Of a stretch of DNA of 64,000 bases, positions 43,361 to 54,100 are shown in pieces. Numbering within the stretch: the stretch's first letter is position 1; the number at the start of each line of letters is the position of its first letter. The position numbers and the translations under genes were made by a program. This DNA comes from Lysobacter daejeonensis GH1-9 (GTDB lineage Bacteria > Pseudomonadota > Gammaproteobacteria > Xanthomonadales > Xanthomonadaceae): contig NZ_AVPU01000014.1 in the NCBI RefSeq assembly GCF_000768355.1, forward strand, positions 21,109 through 85,108, in the 5' to 3' direction. Below the pieces are notes generated by a model, which ran no database searches, was not told where the DNA came from, and saw only the letters and a program-made list of their open reading frames with translations.

Positions 43361-44023
43361 TCAGGTGCGTGCGGCCGGGGCCTGCCTGTAGGCGCGGAGG
43401 AAAGTACCGACGGCGGCGGTTACATGACCGGTAAGCGCGGCCTTGGTGAGCGGGGGCGCACCCGAGGCGAGGCGCAGGAACGGCTCGGATGCCACCAGCG
43501 CGAAGAATTGCGATGTCGCCATTTCCGCGTCGGTGATCTCAAGGCCGTCGTCGTCGGCGGTCTGGTCCAGCATCGCGGCAAATGCCGCGCGGTAGGGGGC
43601 GACGCAGCATGTCCAGAAGGCGCCCGGCGCGGTCCATCCCGATTTGGCGGCGGCGTCCAGGAGTGCCCGGGCGTCCAGCACCAGTTGGCTGGTCGCCAGC
43701 GCGCACAGCTGCTGGCCGATGGTGAGCAGCCGCTCGGGCAGGGGGCCCTGTCCGCGGTCAACCAGCGTGGCAGGAGCGGGGAGGTGGCCGAGCAGGTCGT
43801 CCAGTAATGCCTGCAGCAACTGCTCCTTGCTCTGGAAATGCTTGTAGATGGTGGCCTTCGACACGCCAGCAACCGCGGCCAGGCGGTCCATGTTGGCCGC
43901 TTCGAAGCCTGCACGCGTGAACATGCGCCGGGCCTCGACCAGGATCGCACGGTGCTTGTCAGAATCCGCGCGGCGGCCACGGCGTGGGGCGTGCCCGGAC
44001 GTTTGTGGAGTGGACGTGGCCAT
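43361..44023 (-). CDS. TetR-family regulator, distal gene of efflux operon
   Basis: A 220-aa regulator with a helix-turn-helix: RAILVEARRMFTRAGFEAAN, then MDRLAAVAGVSKATIYKHFQ. The ligand-binding part is helical. It begins 5 bases after the stop of another TetR gene that is itself fused by overlap to the RND efflux genes. Two tandem TetR regulators at the end of one pump operon is unusual. Which of them binds the operator at 50462 is not decided. Confidence 0.88.
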   Translation of the reverse strand: MATSTPQTSGHAPRRGRRADSDKHRAILVEARRMFTRAGFEAANMDRLAAVAGVSKATIYKHFQSKEQLLQALLDDLLGHLPAPATLVDRGQGPLPERLLTIGQQLCALATSQLVLDARALLDAAAKSGWTAPGAFWTCCVAPYRAAFAAMLDQTADDDGLEITDAEMATSQFFALVASEPFLRLASGAPPLTKAALTGHVTAAVGTFLRAYRQAPAART

Positions 44024-44028
44024 GGGGA

Positions 44029-44637
44029 TCAGGGCTCGAGCAGCCGCGGAATGACCTCGTGCAGGGCCGCGGACAGCAGCTGGCGGTCGAGGTTGGGCTG
44101 GCGGGTTTCACGTACGCGCAAGCCTTCGAACAGCAGTTGCAGGATCAGCGCGCGCGGCGGGACCAGTGCGGGTGGCAGGGCGTGACCGCCCTCGTCCTTG
44201 CTGCGCATCAGCCAGTCGTGAAGCGCGTGGCGCAGGCCTTCGTCGAAGTTGAGTACCGCCGCGGCAATCTGCGGGTCGCGCGTGGCCTCGGCGGACAGTT
44301 CCAACAGCAGGGACGCGTTGAGGCGGCGCGAATCATCGCCACCGGCACGTCCATAGCCGGCAATCATCTCTTCGGTCAGGTCGATCTTGCGGTTCAGGCT
44401 GATGTCTTCGCGCAGATACTCCAGCTGGCGTTCGACAATGGCCTGGATGATCGCGCTCTTGTTCTCGAAGTAGCGGTAGATCAGGCCTGGACTCATCCCG
44501 GCCGTCTCCGCGATCTTGGCCATGCCCGCCGCATGGAAGCCGAACTCGATGAAGCATTGTTGCGCGGCGCACAGGATGCGCTCGCGCTGGGCCTGCGTCC
44601 GGGCTTCGGCTTTGCTGCTGCGGGCTTTGACGTTCAT
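44029..44637 (-). CDS. TetR-family efflux regulator (AcrR/TtgR-like)
   Basis: A 202-aa regulator. RERILCAAQQCFIEFGFHAA and MAKIAETAGMSPGLIYRYFE form the DNA-binding domain. ATG 44637 overlaps the stop of the outer membrane factor gene (ATGA), so it is translated with the pump. The C-terminal domain has CADR-like helices (DISLNRKIDLTEEMIAGYGR). Autoregulation of the whole operon via the 16-bp palindrome upstream of the adaptor gene is the simplest model. Confidence 0.9.
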   Translation of the reverse strand: MNVKARSSKAEARTQAQRERILCAAQQCFIEFGFHAAGMAKIAETAGMSPGLIYRYFENKSAIIQAIVERQLEYLREDISLNRKIDLTEEMIAGYGRAGGDDSRRLNASLLLELSAEATRDPQIAAAVLNFDEGLRHALHDWLMRSKDEGGHALPPALVPPRALILQLLFEGLRVRETRQPNLDRQLLSAALHEVIPRLLEP

Positions 44638-46061
44638 TGACCTGTTTCGCTCCATCCGCCGCCGAGCGCCCGGTACAGGGCGACCCGGTTGGCCTGCTCG
44701 GCCTGGCGTACCGTGATCAGCCCTTGCCGGGCTGCATACAGTGTGCGCTGTGCGACCAGCCGTGTCAGGTAGCTGTCGCGTCCGGCCTCGTGCCGCGCGC
44801 GTGCCAGCGTGTCGGCGCGGGTGGCCGCGTCCACCTGTGCCCGCAATGCCTGCTGCTGCTGGGCCAACGCCTCCGACAGCGCCAATGCGTCGGCGACGTC
44901 GCGGAAGCCGGCCTGGATGGCCTTTTCGTACTCGGCCAAGGCGATGTCGCGGTCGACATGGGCCACGGCCAGGTTGGCGCGCAGCTTGCCGCCCTGGAAG
45001 ATCGGCAGCGTGATCGACGGTACGAAGCTCCACGCATGCGTGCCTGCGGAGAACAGGTCAGACAGTTCGCCGCTGGCGGCGCCGACCGAGCCGGTCAGCG
45101 AGATCGACGGGAAGAACGCCGCGCGGGCCGCACCGATGTTGGCGTTGGCGGCCAGCAGCTGGTGTTCGGCCGCGCGAACGTCGGGGCGGCGCAGCAGCGC
45201 TTCCGACGGCAGGCCGGCGGGCAGCGGCAGCAGGCCGATTGCGTCGTCGCTCGGGCCGCCGGGCAGCAACTCCGGCGCCAGCGGGGTGCCGACCAGCAGT
45301 TGCAGCGCGTGGGTATCGCGGGCCACGTCGCCGCCCAGCCGGGCCACGTCCGCGCGGGCGCCTTCCAGCTCGGCCTGGGCCTGGGCCAGGTCCAACGCAG
45401 AGGTCGCGCCCACGGCGTGGCGCTTTTCCGCCAGGGCGAGGCTTTCCTCGTGGTTGCGCAGCGTGGCCTGCGCGATCTGTTGCAGCTCCTGGTCGGCCGC
45501 CAGCGTCAGGTAGGCGTTGGCCACCTCGGCAATCAGGCTCAGCTGCACGCCGATGCGTGCCTCGTCGGTGGCGAAGTAGCGTTGCAGCGCGGCGTTGCTG
45601 AGGTTGCGCACGCGCCCGAACAGGTCCAGTTCGAAGGCGGCCAGGCCCACGCCGGCGGTGTAGGCCTCGGTGACCGGGGCATCGCCGCCGCTGCGCTGCA
45701 GGGTGGCGGTGGCGCCCAGCGCCGGCAGGCGGTCGGCGCGCTGGATGCGGTACTGGCCGCGTGCGCGCTCCACGTTGAGCGCGGCCACGCGCAGGTCGCG
45801 GTTGTTGGCCAGTGCGGTTTCCACCAGTGCGTCCAGCTTTGGATCGGCGAAGAAGTCGCGCCAGCCGATGTCGGCGATGGGGACGGTGGGCACACCATCG
45901 GCGGGTACGGTGGTCGGCGCGCCTTCGCCGGTGTTGGCCGGTAGCGGCCAGTCAGCCGGGGTGGCTGTGTCGGCGGCGGGCAAGCTGGGTGCCAGGGTGG
46001 CGCAGCCGGTGGTGAACAGCACGGTGGCCAGCGCCAGCGGCGCAAGAACGGACTTAGTCAT
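44634..46061 (-). CDS. Outer membrane efflux lipoprotein (NodT/OprM family)
   Basis: A 475-aa TolC-type outer membrane factor. The N-terminus [20 protein letters not shown] ends in a lipobox Cys. Long coiled helices carry [40 protein letters not shown] and [25 protein letters not shown] is a hallmark of the family. It overlaps the RND gene by 8 bases, with GGAG in place, and forms the exit duct of the tripartite pump. Confidence 0.95.
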   Translation of the reverse strand: MTKSVLAPLALATVLFTTGCATLAPSLPAADTATPADWPLPANTGEGAPTTVPADGVPTVPIADIGWRDFFADPKLDALVETALANNRDLRVAALNVERARGQYRIQRADRLPALGATATLQRSGGDAPVTEAYTAGVGLAAFELDLFGRVRNLSNAALQRYFATDEARIGVQLSLIAEVANAYLTLAADQELQQIAQATLRNHEESLALAEKRHAVGATSALDLAQAQAELEGARADVARLGGDVARDTHALQLLVGTPLAPELLPGGPSDDAIGLLPLPAGLPSEALLRRPDVRAAEHQLLAANANIGAARAAFFPSISLTGSVGAASGELSDLFSAGTHAWSFVPSITLPIFQGGKLRANLAVAHVDRDIALAEYEKAIQAGFRDVADALALSEALAQQQQALRAQVDAATRADTLARARHEAGRDSYLTRLVAQRTLYAARQGLITVRQAEQANRVALYRALGGGWSETGQ

Positions 46062-49000
46062 GAGCGGTGACTCCTTCGGCGGCCGCGGGCTTGGTGGCCT
46101 TGCGGCCACCGAAGATGCGCTGCACCACCACGAAGAACAGGGGGATGAAGAACACGCCCAGCGCGGTCCCCACGACCATGCCGCCAAGCACGCCGGTGCC
46201 GATGGCGCGCTGCGCACCCGAGCCGGCGCCGGCGGCGATGGCCAGCGGCAGCACGCCCAGGCCGAACGCCAGCGAGGTCATGATGATCGGCCGCAGGCGG
46301 TCCCGCACGGCCTGCATGGTGGCGGCGACCAGCTCCATGCCGCTTTCCAGGTTGGCCTTGGCGAATTCCACGATCAGGATCGCGTTCTTGCTGGTCAGGC
46401 CCACCGTGGTGAGCATGGCCACCTGGAAGTACACGTCGCGGCCCATGCCGGCCATGGTGTTGGCCAGCGCGGCGCCGAGAATGCCCAACGGCGCCACCAA
46501 CAGAACGGCGGTCGGCACGGTCCAGCTCTCGTACAGCGCGGCCAGGCACAGGAACACCACCATCAGCGACAGGATGTACAGCAAGGAGGTCTGCGAGCCG
46601 GCCTGCTGCTCCTGGTAGGACAGCGCGGTCCACTCGATGCCGAAGCCCGGGGGCAGCTCGGAGACCAGGCGTTCGATTTCCGCCATCGCGTCACCCGAGG
46701 ACACGCCCGGGGCACCCTGGCCCTGGATCTCCATCGCCGAGACGCCGTTGTAACGCTCCAATCGCGGCGAGCCGTAGTCCCAGTGCGAGGTGGCGAAGGC
46801 GGAGAACGGCACCATCTCGCCCTGGTGGTTCTTCACCGACCACAGGTTGAAGTCGTCCGGGCCCATGCGGAACTTCGCATCGCCCTGCACGTACACGCGC
46901 TTGACGCGGCCGCGGTCAATGAAGTCGTCCACGTAGGCGCTGCCCCAGGCGGTGGCCAGGGTGGCGTTGATGTCGGCAATCGACAGGCCCAGCGCCGACG
47001 CCTTGGCCTGGTCCACGTCCACGCGGAACTGCGGAGTGTCTTCCTGGCCGTTGGGGCGGACCGCCACCAGCAGCTTGCTCTGCGCCGCGGTGCCCAGCAG
47101 CTGGTTGCGCGCGGCCAGCAACGCCTCGTGGCCCTGGCCGGTGTTGTCCTTGAGGAAGAAGGTGAAGCCGGCGGCGGTGCCCAGCTCCGGCATGGCCGGC
47201 GGCGGGAACACGAACGCCATCGCATCCTTGATCTGCATCAGCGCACCCATGCCGCGGCCGGCGACCGCGTCGGCGCTCAGTGCCGGGTCCTCACGCTCGG
47301 ACCAGTCCTTGAGCTTGACGAAGGCCATGCCCGCGTTCTGGCCCATGCCGGCAAAGCTGAAACCCTGCACGCTGAGCACCGAGTCCACTGCCGCCTTCTC
47401 ATTCTCCATGAAGTGCTGCTCGATCTTCTCGATCGTCTGCATGGTGCGTTCCTGGGTGGCGCCGGCCGGCGTCTGCACCAACGAGAACAGCACGCCCTGG
47501 TCTTCGCCCGGAAGGAACGAGGTGGGCATGCGCGCGAACAGCGCGCCCATCACCACCACCATCGCCGCGAAGATCGCCATGAAGCGGCCCGGGCGCTGCA
47601 GGATGCCGCACACGCCGCGCTGGTAGCTGGTGCTGGAGCGGTCGAAGCCGTGGTTGAACCAGCCGAAGAAGCGCGCGAACCGACCGTTGCCGCTGTCGTG
47701 GTGCTCACCCTTTTTCAGTGGCTTGAGCATGGTGGCGCACAGCGCCGGGGTCAGAACGATGGCGACCACCACCGATAGCGCCATTGCCGAAACGATCGTG
47801 GCCGAGAATTGCCGGTAGATGATGCCGGTGGAGCCGGACATGAACGCCATCGGGATGAACACCGCCGACAGCACCAGGCCGATGCCGACCAGCGCGCCGG
47901 TGATCTGGTCCATCGACTTGCGCGTCGCCTCCAAAGGCGACAGGCCTTCCTCGGTCATGATGCGCTCGACGTTCTCGACCACCACGATCGCGTCGTCCAC
48001 CAGCAGGCCGATGGCCAGCACCATGGCGAACATGGTCAGCATGTTGATGGAGAAGCCCAGCGCGGCCAGGATGCCGAACGTGCCCAGCAGCACCACCGGC
48101 ACGGCGATGGTGGGGATGAGGGTGGCGCGGAAGTTCTGCAGGAACAGGTACATCACCAGGAACACCAGCACGATGGCTTCGAGCAGGGTCTTGATGACGT
48201 TCTTGATGGACACGTTGACGAACGGCGTGGTGTCGTAGGCGGTGACTGCCTTGAGTCCGGCCGGGAAGCTGGGCTTCAGGTCGTCCAGCGCCTGTTCCAC
48301 CTGGGCAGCGGTATCCAGCGCGTTGGCGCCGGTGGCCAGCGAGACGGCGATGGCGGTGGCCGGCTTGCCGTTGTAGCGGGTGATGAAGTCGTACGTTTCC
48401 GCGCCCAGTTCCACCCGGGCAACGTCGCCCAGCTTCAGCGTGGAGCCGTCGCTGTTGGCGCGCACGATGATGTCGCGGAACTGTTCCGGGGTCTGCAGGC
48501 GGTCCTGCGCGGAAATGGTGGCGTTGATCTGCTGGCCCGGTACCGCCGGCGTGCCACCCAGCTGGCCGAGCGCGACCTGCGCGTTCTGCGCCTTGATGGC
48601 GGCCACCACCTCGTTGGTCGACAGCTTGAAGGTGTGCAGCTTGTTGGGGTCCAGCCAGATGCGCATGGCGTACTTGCCGCCGAACACTTGCAGGTTGCCC
48701 ACGCCCGGCACGCGGCTGAGCGGGTCGACCAGGTTGCTGCCCACGAAGTCGGCGATGTCGTTCTTGTCCATGCTGCCGTCTTCGGACACGAACGCGACTA
48801 CCTGCAGGAAGCTGGACTGTGCCTTGGCGACGTTGACGCCCTGGCGCTGCACTTCCTGCGGCAGCAGCGGCATGGCCAGCTGCAGCTTGTTCTGCACCTG
48901 CACCTGGGCGGTGTCGGGATCGGTGGCGTTGTCGAACGTCAGGGAGATGGTCGCCATGCCGTTGGACGAGCTGTTGGACGAGAAGTAGATCAACCCATCC

Positions 49001-49215
49001 AGGCCCTTCATGTTCTGCTCGATGATCTGCGTCACCGAGTCTTCCACCACCTTGGCCGAGGCGCCGGGGTAGGTGGCGCGGATCTCGACCGCGGGCGGGG
49101 CGATGGTGGGATACATCGACACCGGCAGCTTGAAGATGGCCAGGCTGCCGGCGAGCATGATGATGATGGCGATGACCCACGCGAAGATGGGCCGATCAAT
49201 GAAAAAACGAGCCAT
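46054..49215 (-). CDS. RND efflux permease (AcrB/MexB family)
   Basis: A 1053-aa inner-membrane proton antiporter. It starts [20 protein letters not shown], the HAE1-family signature. Twelve membrane helices and two periplasmic loops are expected at this length. The proton-relay Asp pair is visible in [40 protein letters not shown] marks the last helices. It exports hydrophobic drugs or toxic compounds with the adaptor and outer membrane factor encoded on either side. The drug profile cannot be predicted. Confidence 0.97.
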   Translation of the reverse strand: MARFFIDRPIFAWVIAIIIMLAGSLAIFKLPVSMYPTIAPPAVEIRATYPGASAKVVEDSVTQIIEQNMKGLDGLIYFSSNSSSNGMATISLTFDNATDPDTAQVQVQNKLQLAMPLLPQEVQRQGVNVAKAQSSFLQVVAFVSEDGSMDKNDIADFVGSNLVDPLSRVPGVGNLQVFGGKYAMRIWLDPNKLHTFKLSTNEVVAAIKAQNAQVALGQLGGTPAVPGQQINATISAQDRLQTPEQFRDIIVRANSDGSTLKLGDVARVELGAETYDFITRYNGKPATAIAVSLATGANALDTAAQVEQALDDLKPSFPAGLKAVTAYDTTPFVNVSIKNVIKTLLEAIVLVFLVMYLFLQNFRATLIPTIAVPVVLLGTFGILAALGFSINMLTMFAMVLAIGLLVDDAIVVVENVERIMTEEGLSPLEATRKSMDQITGALVGIGLVLSAVFIPMAFMSGSTGIIYRQFSATIVSAMALSVVVAIVLTPALCATMLKPLKKGEHHDSGNGRFARFFGWFNHGFDRSSTSYQRGVCGILQRPGRFMAIFAAMVVVMGALFARMPTSFLPGEDQGVLFSLVQTPAGATQERTMQTIEKIEQHFMENEKAAVDSVLSVQGFSFAGMGQNAGMAFVKLKDWSEREDPALSADAVAGRGMGALMQIKDAMAFVFPPPAMPELGTAAGFTFFLKDNTGQGHEALLAARNQLLGTAAQSKLLVAVRPNGQEDTPQFRVDVDQAKASALGLSIADINATLATAWGSAYVDDFIDRGRVKRVYVQGDAKFRMGPDDFNLWSVKNHQGEMVPFSAFATSHWDYGSPRLERYNGVSAMEIQGQGAPGVSSGDAMAEIERLVSELPPGFGIEWTALSYQEQQAGSQTSLLYILSLMVVFLCLAALYESWTVPTAVLLVAPLGILGAALANTMAGMGRDVYFQVAMLTTVGLTSKNAILIVEFAKANLESGMELVAATMQAVRDRLRPIIMTSLAFGLGVLPLAIAAGAGSGAQRAIGTGVLGGMVVGTALGVFFIPLFFVVVQRIFGGRKATKPAAAEGVTAHD

Positions 49216-49227
49216 GCGCGGCGCCTC

Positions 49228-50424
49228 TTACTTGCTGCCCGCGCCGGCGGCGGGCTTGGAGAAGGGGTTGGCGGCGGTACGGGCCGGGGCGGGGGTGCCG
49301 GCCTCACTTGCCACCAACGGGGCGCCAGGCTTGATCTTCTGCAGACCTTCGACGATCACGCGGTCGCCGGCCTTGAGGCCGTCTTCGACCAGCCAGCGGT
49401 CGCCGATGGCGCGACTGACCTTGACCGGGCGTGTCTCGGCCTTGCCGTCCTTGCCCACGACCAGCGCAGAGGTGTTGCCCTTGGGGTCGCGGGTGACGCC
49501 TTGCTGCGGAACCAGAATCGCGTCCTTGCGCTCGCCGTTGCCGACGACCGCGCGCACGTACATGCCTGGCAGCAGCACGCCGTCGGGGTTGGGCACCACA
49601 ACGCGCAGCGCGAAGCTACCCGTGCTCGGGTCGACGGTGACTTCGGAGAAGGCCAGCTTACCCTCGTGGGCGTGGGCGCTGCCGTCTTCCAGAAGTACGG
49701 TGACCGGCAGGCTGTCGGTGTTGCCCAGCGCACCGGTCGCCAGGCCCTTGCGCAGCGCGAGCAGCTCGGCGCTGGATTGGGTCAGGTCGACGTAGATCGG
49801 GTCGAGTTGCTGCACGGTGGCTAGCGGTGTGGCTTGGCCGGCGCTGACCAGTGCGCCCTGGGTCACGCTGGATTTGCCGATACGGCCGCTGATGGGCGAG
49901 GTGATGCGCGCGTAGTCCAGCGTCACGCCGGTGCCATCGACCACGGCCTGAGCCGCCTTTACGTCGGCTTCGGCCTGGCGCAGCTGTGCCTGGGCGTTGT
50001 CGTTGTCCTGGCGGGCGATGGCGTCGATCTTGACCAGCTCCGCGCTACGGCCGGCGTTGAGACGCGCGGTGACCAGCGCGGCCTGGGCGCGCGCCAATGA
50101 TGCGCGGGCGGCGTTGCTGTCGGCGCGATAGGCGGCGTCGTCCAACTGGTACAGCGGTTCGCCGGCGCGGACTTCGCCACCCTCGGTGAACAGCCGGCGG
50201 CGGACGATGCCGGACACCTGCGGGCGGACTTCGGCGATCAGCGACGGCGTGGTCCGGCCCGGGAGCTCGCGGATCAGGGTCACGTCCTCGGACTTGAGGG
50301 TGACCACGGAGACCGGCACGGCCTGGGTGGAGCCCTGTTGGGCGGGGGCATCGCCGCCGCAGGCGGTCAGCACGAGGGAGAGCGAAAGGGCCAGCGGCAC
50401 CAGACGGAAGAGGGGGCGGGGCAT
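49228..50424 (-). CDS. RND adaptor (membrane fusion) protein
   Basis: A 398-aa periplasmic adaptor lipoprotein. ATG 50424 gives RLVPLALSLSLVLTACGG with a lipobox Cys near residue 23; the longer frame adds 17 residues that overlap the operator. The barrel-sandwich and hairpin domains show VSGIVRRRLFTEGGEVRAGE, YRADSNAARASLARAQAALV and RITSPISGRIGKSSVTQGAL. It is the first gene of the pump operon. No purine-rich ribosome site is visible before this ATG. Confidence 0.93.
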   Translation of the reverse strand: MPRPLFRLVPLALSLSLVLTACGGDAPAQQGSTQAVPVSVVTLKSEDVTLIRELPGRTTPSLIAEVRPQVSGIVRRRLFTEGGEVRAGEPLYQLDDAAYRADSNAARASLARAQAALVTARLNAGRSAELVKIDAIARQDNDNAQAQLRQAEADVKAAQAVVDGTGVTLDYARITSPISGRIGKSSVTQGALVSAGQATPLATVQQLDPIYVDLTQSSAELLALRKGLATGALGNTDSLPVTVLLEDGSAHAHEGKLAFSEVTVDPSTGSFALRVVVPNPDGVLLPGMYVRAVVGNGERKDAILVPQQGVTRDPKGNTSALVVGKDGKAETRPVKVSRAIGDRWLVEDGLKAGDRVIVEGLQKIKPGAPLVASEAGTPAPARTAANPFSKPAAGAGSK

Positions 50425-50461
50425 GGGGGAGGGTTCCGGGAGGGAGATGGTTCGAAATAGA

Positions 50462-50477
50462 GAATGAACGATCATTC
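50462..50477. promoter_or_regulatory. Palindromic TetR-type operator
   Basis: GAATGAACGATCATTC: 6-bp perfect arms (GAATGA/TCATTC) with a near-symmetric centre, 38-53 bases before the adaptor start. Size and symmetry fit AcrR/TtgR-class operators. The two TetR genes at the end of this operon are the obvious binders. Confidence 0.6.
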
Positions 50478-50607
50478 ACTATTTGTCAAAGCACCGGCTG
50501 AACATGCCCGAACCCAGGCCCCGCGGTCGTTGCGCTGGAAACCGTAGCCACCGTCAGTGATGCGCTGCGGCATACTGAACGGCCCTCGTTTGACCGGAGT
50601 TCCTGCC

Positions 50608-51693
50608 ATGTCCCGCGCCTACAACTTCAGTGCCGGCCCCGCCACGCTGCCCGAGGCGGTGCTGCGCCAGGCGCAGGAGGAGATGCTGGATTTCCGTGGC
50701 GTGGGCGCCTCGATCGTCGAGCTCAGCCACCGCGGGCCGGAGTTCATCCAGGTCGCCGCCGAGGCCGAGGCCGACCTGCGTCGCCTGATGGGCATCCCGC
50801 AGGACTACGCCGTGTTGTTCACTGCCGGTGGCGCCACCACGGCACAGGCCTTGATCCCGCTGAATTTCGCTGCGCCCGGGCAAGTAGCCGACTACGTGGT
50901 CACCGGCCACTGGGGCAAGACCGCCCTCAAGCAGGCCGCGCCGTACGTCACCATCAACCTGGCGGCCAATACCGAAGCCGGCGGGTTCCGCGACGCGCCT
51001 CCGCCGTCCACCTGGTCGTTGTCGAAGGACGCGGCGTACGTGCACTACACCGCCAACGAAACCATCCACGGCGTGGAGTACCGCGACATTCCCGACGTCG
51101 GCGAGGTGCCGCTGGTCGCTGATTTCAGTTCTTCAATCGCCTCCGAGCCGCTGGATGTGTCGAAGTTCGGTGTGATCTACGCAGGCGCGCAGAAGAACCT
51201 CGGACCGGTGGGCATCAGCGTGGTGATCGTGCGCCGCGACTTGCTGTCGCGGGCCGGTCAGCCGCGAGCGGACATCTTCAACTACGCCTCCAACCTGGCC
51301 GCCGAGTCCATGCTCAACACCCCGCCCAGCTGGAACTGGTATCTGCTGGGTCTTACCGTGAAGTGGATGCTGGCCGAAGGCGGCGTCGAGGAGTTTGCGC
51401 GGCGCAACGCCCGCAAGGCCGCACTGCTGTACACCACCATCGACCAATCGGGTGGCTATTACCGCAATGAGGTGGTGCCTGCGGCCCGCTCGCGCATGAA
51501 CGTGCCGTTCTTCCTGCACGACGCGGCCTTGGATGCACCGTTCCTGGCCGAGGCCAAGGATGCGGGCCTGATCTCGCTGAAGGGCCATCGGGTGCTCGGC
51601 GGCATGCGCGCCTCCATCTATAACGCCATGCCGGAGGAGGGCGTGCAGGCGCTGGCGGCGTTCATGCAGGACTTCCAGCGGAGGCATGGCTGA
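50608..51693 (+). CDS. serC: Phosphoserine aminotransferase
   Basis: A 361-aa PLP enzyme converting 3-phosphohydroxypyruvate to phosphoserine, also used in pyridoxal phosphate synthesis. The start [20 protein letters not shown] is diagnostic; ATG 50608 has GGAG 8 bases upstream, and a longer frame adds 17 unrelated residues. The PLP Lys lies in [20 protein letters not shown]. It heads a four-gene block with overlapping stops and starts (pheA, hisC, aroA), an arrangement typical of the family. Confidence 0.97.
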   Translation: MSRAYNFSAGPATLPEAVLRQAQEEMLDFRGVGASIVELSHRGPEFIQVAAEAEADLRRLMGIPQDYAVLFTAGGATTAQALIPLNFAAPGQVADYVVTGHWGKTALKQAAPYVTINLAANTEAGGFRDAPPPSTWSLSKDAAYVHYTANETIHGVEYRDIPDVGEVPLVADFSSSIASEPLDVSKFGVIYAGAQKNLGPVGISVVIVRRDLLSRAGQPRADIFNYASNLAAESMLNTPPSWNWYLLGLTVKWMLAEGGVEEFARRNARKAALLYTTIDQSGGYYRNEVVPAARSRMNVPFFLHDAALDAPFLAEAKDAGLISLKGHRVLGGMRASIYNAMPEEGVQALAAFMQDFQRRHG

Positions 51694-52943
51694 TGGCCAG
51701 GACGCCGCCCGACGGCAAAAGTGCGAAAGCCGGGACGAGAAAGCCTGCCAAGGCGGCGAAGCCGGGCGCGGCCGCGGTTGTTGGCGCGGAGCTTGCCAAG
51801 CCGGCTGGTTCGGCCCTCGCCAGGTCCGCCAAGCCCGAGCAGCCATCGGCGCCGGCCAAGTCGCCCGCGCTGGACCTGGGTGTGCTGCGCGAGCGCATCG
51901 ACAGCGTCGATCGCGCGATCCAGGACCTGATCGCCGAGCGCGCGCGCTATGCCGGGCAGGTGGGCAAGGCCAAGGGAAAGCTCGCCGCCGCCGTGGACTA
52001 CTATCGCCCTGAACGCGAGGCGCAGGTGCTGCGCCGCGTGGTGGACCGCAACGAGGGCCCGCTGCAGGACGAAGTCCTGGTCCGCCTCTTCCGCGAAATC
52101 ATGTCCGCGTGCCTGGCGCAGCAGGAGCCGCTGAAGATAGGCTACCTCGGCCCCGAAGGCACGCACACGCAGCAGGCCGTGTACAAACACTTCGGCCACT
52201 CCATCCATGCGATGCCGCTGGGCAGCATCGAGGAAGTGTTCCAGGAAGTGGAAGCCGGCAACGCCGACTTCGGTGTGGTGCCGGTGGAGAACTCCACGCA
52301 GGGCACTATCCAGTCCACCTTGGACATGTTCCTGACGTCCAAGGCCAGGATTTGCGGCGAAGTGGAGTTGCGCATCCACCAGCACCTGCTGTCGCGTTCG
52401 GGCCGGATCGAGGACATCGAGCGCGTGTACGCGCACCCGCAATCCTTCGCACAGTGCAAGGCGTGGCTGCGTCAGTACTTGCCCAAGGCCGAGAAGATCG
52501 CCGTGGGCAGCAACGCCGAGGGTTGCAAGCGCGCGCGCACTGCCGACGACGCGGCCGCCATCGCCGGTGCCAGTGCCGGCCCGGTGTACGGGCTGCAGCG
52601 CGTGGCCGGCCCGATCGAGGATCGCCCGGACAACACCACGCGCTTCCTGGTGTTGGGCCGCGAGTTGTTCCCGCCGTCGGGCAACGATCGCACCTCGCTG
52701 CTGGTGTTCATCAACGATCAGCCGGGTGCATTGCACCACGTGCTGGAGCCGTTCGCGCGGCACGGTTTGAGCATGAACCGCATCGAGTCGCGCCCCGGTC
52801 ACACCGGGCTGTGGCAGTACGCATTCTTCATCGACGTCAGCGGCCATTCGGAGGAAGCGGCCATGCGCGAGGCGCTGCGCGACTTGGGTGCGTACGCCAC
52901 CCAGGTCAAGGTGCTGGGATCGTACCCGGTGGCGATCGTATGA
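51693..52943 (+). CDS. pheA: Chorismate mutase / prephenate dehydratase (P-protein)
   Basis: A 416-aa bifunctional enzyme of phenylalanine synthesis. From about residue 62 an AroQ chorismate mutase (GVLRERIDSVDRAIQDLIAE), then from about 150 the dehydratase (IGYLGPEGTHTQQAVYKHFG, VVPVENSTQGTIQSTLDMF, the TR-containing DNTTRFLVLGRE) and a C-terminal ACT domain (ESRPGHTGLWQYAFFIDVSG). It carries an extra N-terminal Lys/Ala/Pro-rich stretch of some 55 residues (KAGTRKPAKAAKPGAAAVVG) not found in E. coli. Start overlaps the serC stop (TGATG). Confidence 0.96.
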   Translation: MARTPPDGKSAKAGTRKPAKAAKPGAAAVVGAELAKPAGSALARSAKPEQPSAPAKSPALDLGVLRERIDSVDRAIQDLIAERARYAGQVGKAKGKLAAAVDYYRPEREAQVLRRVVDRNEGPLQDEVLVRLFREIMSACLAQQEPLKIGYLGPEGTHTQQAVYKHFGHSIHAMPLGSIEEVFQEVEAGNADFGVVPVENSTQGTIQSTLDMFLTSKARICGEVELRIHQHLLSRSGRIEDIERVYAHPQSFAQCKAWLRQYLPKAEKIAVGSNAEGCKRARTADDAAAIAGASAGPVYGLQRVAGPIEDRPDNTTRFLVLGRELFPPSGNDRTSLLVFINDQPGALHHVLEPFARHGLSMNRIESRPGHTGLWQYAFFIDVSGHSEEAAMREALRDLGAYATQVKVLGSYPVAIV

Positions 52944-54100
52944 GCGCGACGCTGGAAGCGGCCCCTTGCCCCAACGTGCACGACGAGGCGTGGTATTCGG
53001 CGCGCGCCAGCCGAGGCGTCCAGGCGCTGAAGGCCTACGATCCCGGCCACGACCTCGTGGCCTTGCGTCGTCGCTTTGGCGCCGCACAACTGGTGGAACT
53101 GGGGTCGAACGAGAACCCGTACGGCCCTTCGCCGGTGGCGCGGGCCGCCGTACTGGACCGGCTGCACGAACTGCATCGCTATCCCGACCCGTTGGGTGCC
53201 GACCTCAAGCGCGCGCTGGCGCGCGTGCATGGCGTCCGCGAGGACGAGTTGCTGCTGGGCAACGGCTCGCATGAGCTGCTGATGATGATTGCGCAGGTCT
53301 TCGCTGGCCCCGGCGCCGAGGTGGTCTACCCGCGTCACGGCTTCGCGGTGTTCGCGCTGGCGGCGCAGGCCGCCGGAGCGACCTCGCGCGTGGCCGATGC
53401 CCTGCCGCGCACCGATGCGATGCCCGCGGGACACGATCTGGAGGCGTTGCTGGCTGCGATCACGCCCGCCACGACGCTGCTTTACCTGGCCAACCCCAAC
53501 AACCCCACCGGTACCTGGCTGGGCGCCGAGGCGCTGCGTGCTTTCCTGGCCCGTGTGCCTGACCACGTGATCGTGGTCTTCGACGAAGCTTACGCCGAGA
53601 TGGCCGATGCGCCGGACTACCGGAGTGGCTTGGCGTTGCGCGATGCGCATCCCAACCTCGTGATCAGCCGCACTTTCAGCAAGGCCTATGGGCTGGCGGG
53701 CCTGCGCGTGGGTTACTTTGTGGCGCCTGCCGGCTTGATGGCCGTGATGGAGCGCGTGCGCGAAAGCTTCAACGTCAACCTGCTGGCGTTGGCGGCATGC
53801 GAGGCCGCGCTGGGCGATGCCGAACACCTGGCTTGGGTCCGGGCTCGTAACGCCGAAGAGCGCACGGCCCTCGGCGAGGCGCTTCGTGCACGCGGCCTGC
53901 GGGTGTTCCCGTCGCAGACCAACTTCGTGCTGGTGGAATTTGGCGAGCGCACATCTGCCGTTGAGCGCGCGCTGGTGGAACGCGGTGTGATCCTGCGCCC
54001 CATGGGCGGCTATGGCCTGGGGGATTGCCTGCGCATCACCGTCGGCACTCGCGACGAGAACCGACGCCTGCTGGCCGCACTGGACGAGGTGCTGGCATGA
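52940..54100 (+). CDS. hisC: Histidinol-phosphate aminotransferase-like enzyme
   Basis: A 386-aa class I/II PLP aminotransferase of the HisC branch. Segments are LVELGSNENPYGPSPVARAA, YLANPNNPTGTWLGAEALRA, FDEAYAEM and SRTFSKAYGLAGLRVGYFVA with the PLP Lys. ATG 52940 overlaps the pheA stop (ATGA). HisC homologues between pheA and aroA often transaminate aromatic precursors (phenylpyruvate or arogenate route), so this copy may serve Phe/Tyr rather than His. A dedicated his operon is not in this window. Confidence 0.92.
   Translation: MSATLEAAPCPNVHDEAWYSARASRGVQALKAYDPGHDLVALRRRFGAAQLVELGSNENPYGPSPVARAAVLDRLHELHRYPDPLGADLKRALARVHGVREDELLLGNGSHELLMMIAQVFAGPGAEVVYPRHGFAVFALAAQAAGATSRVADALPRTDAMPAGHDLEALLAAITPATTLLYLANPNNPTGTWLGAEALRAFLARVPDHVIVVFDEAYAEMADAPDYRSGLALRDAHPNLVISRTFSKAYGLAGLRVGYFVAPAGLMAVMERVRESFNVNLLALAACEAALGDAEHLAWVRARNAEERTALGEALRARGLRVFPSQTNFVLVEFGERTSAVERALVERGVILRPMGGYGLGDCLRITVGTRDENRRLLAALDEVLA

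Noticed and set aside
47809..49824. 671-aa plus-strand ORF
   Set aside because: Antisense to the RND pump and adaptor; no homology visible.
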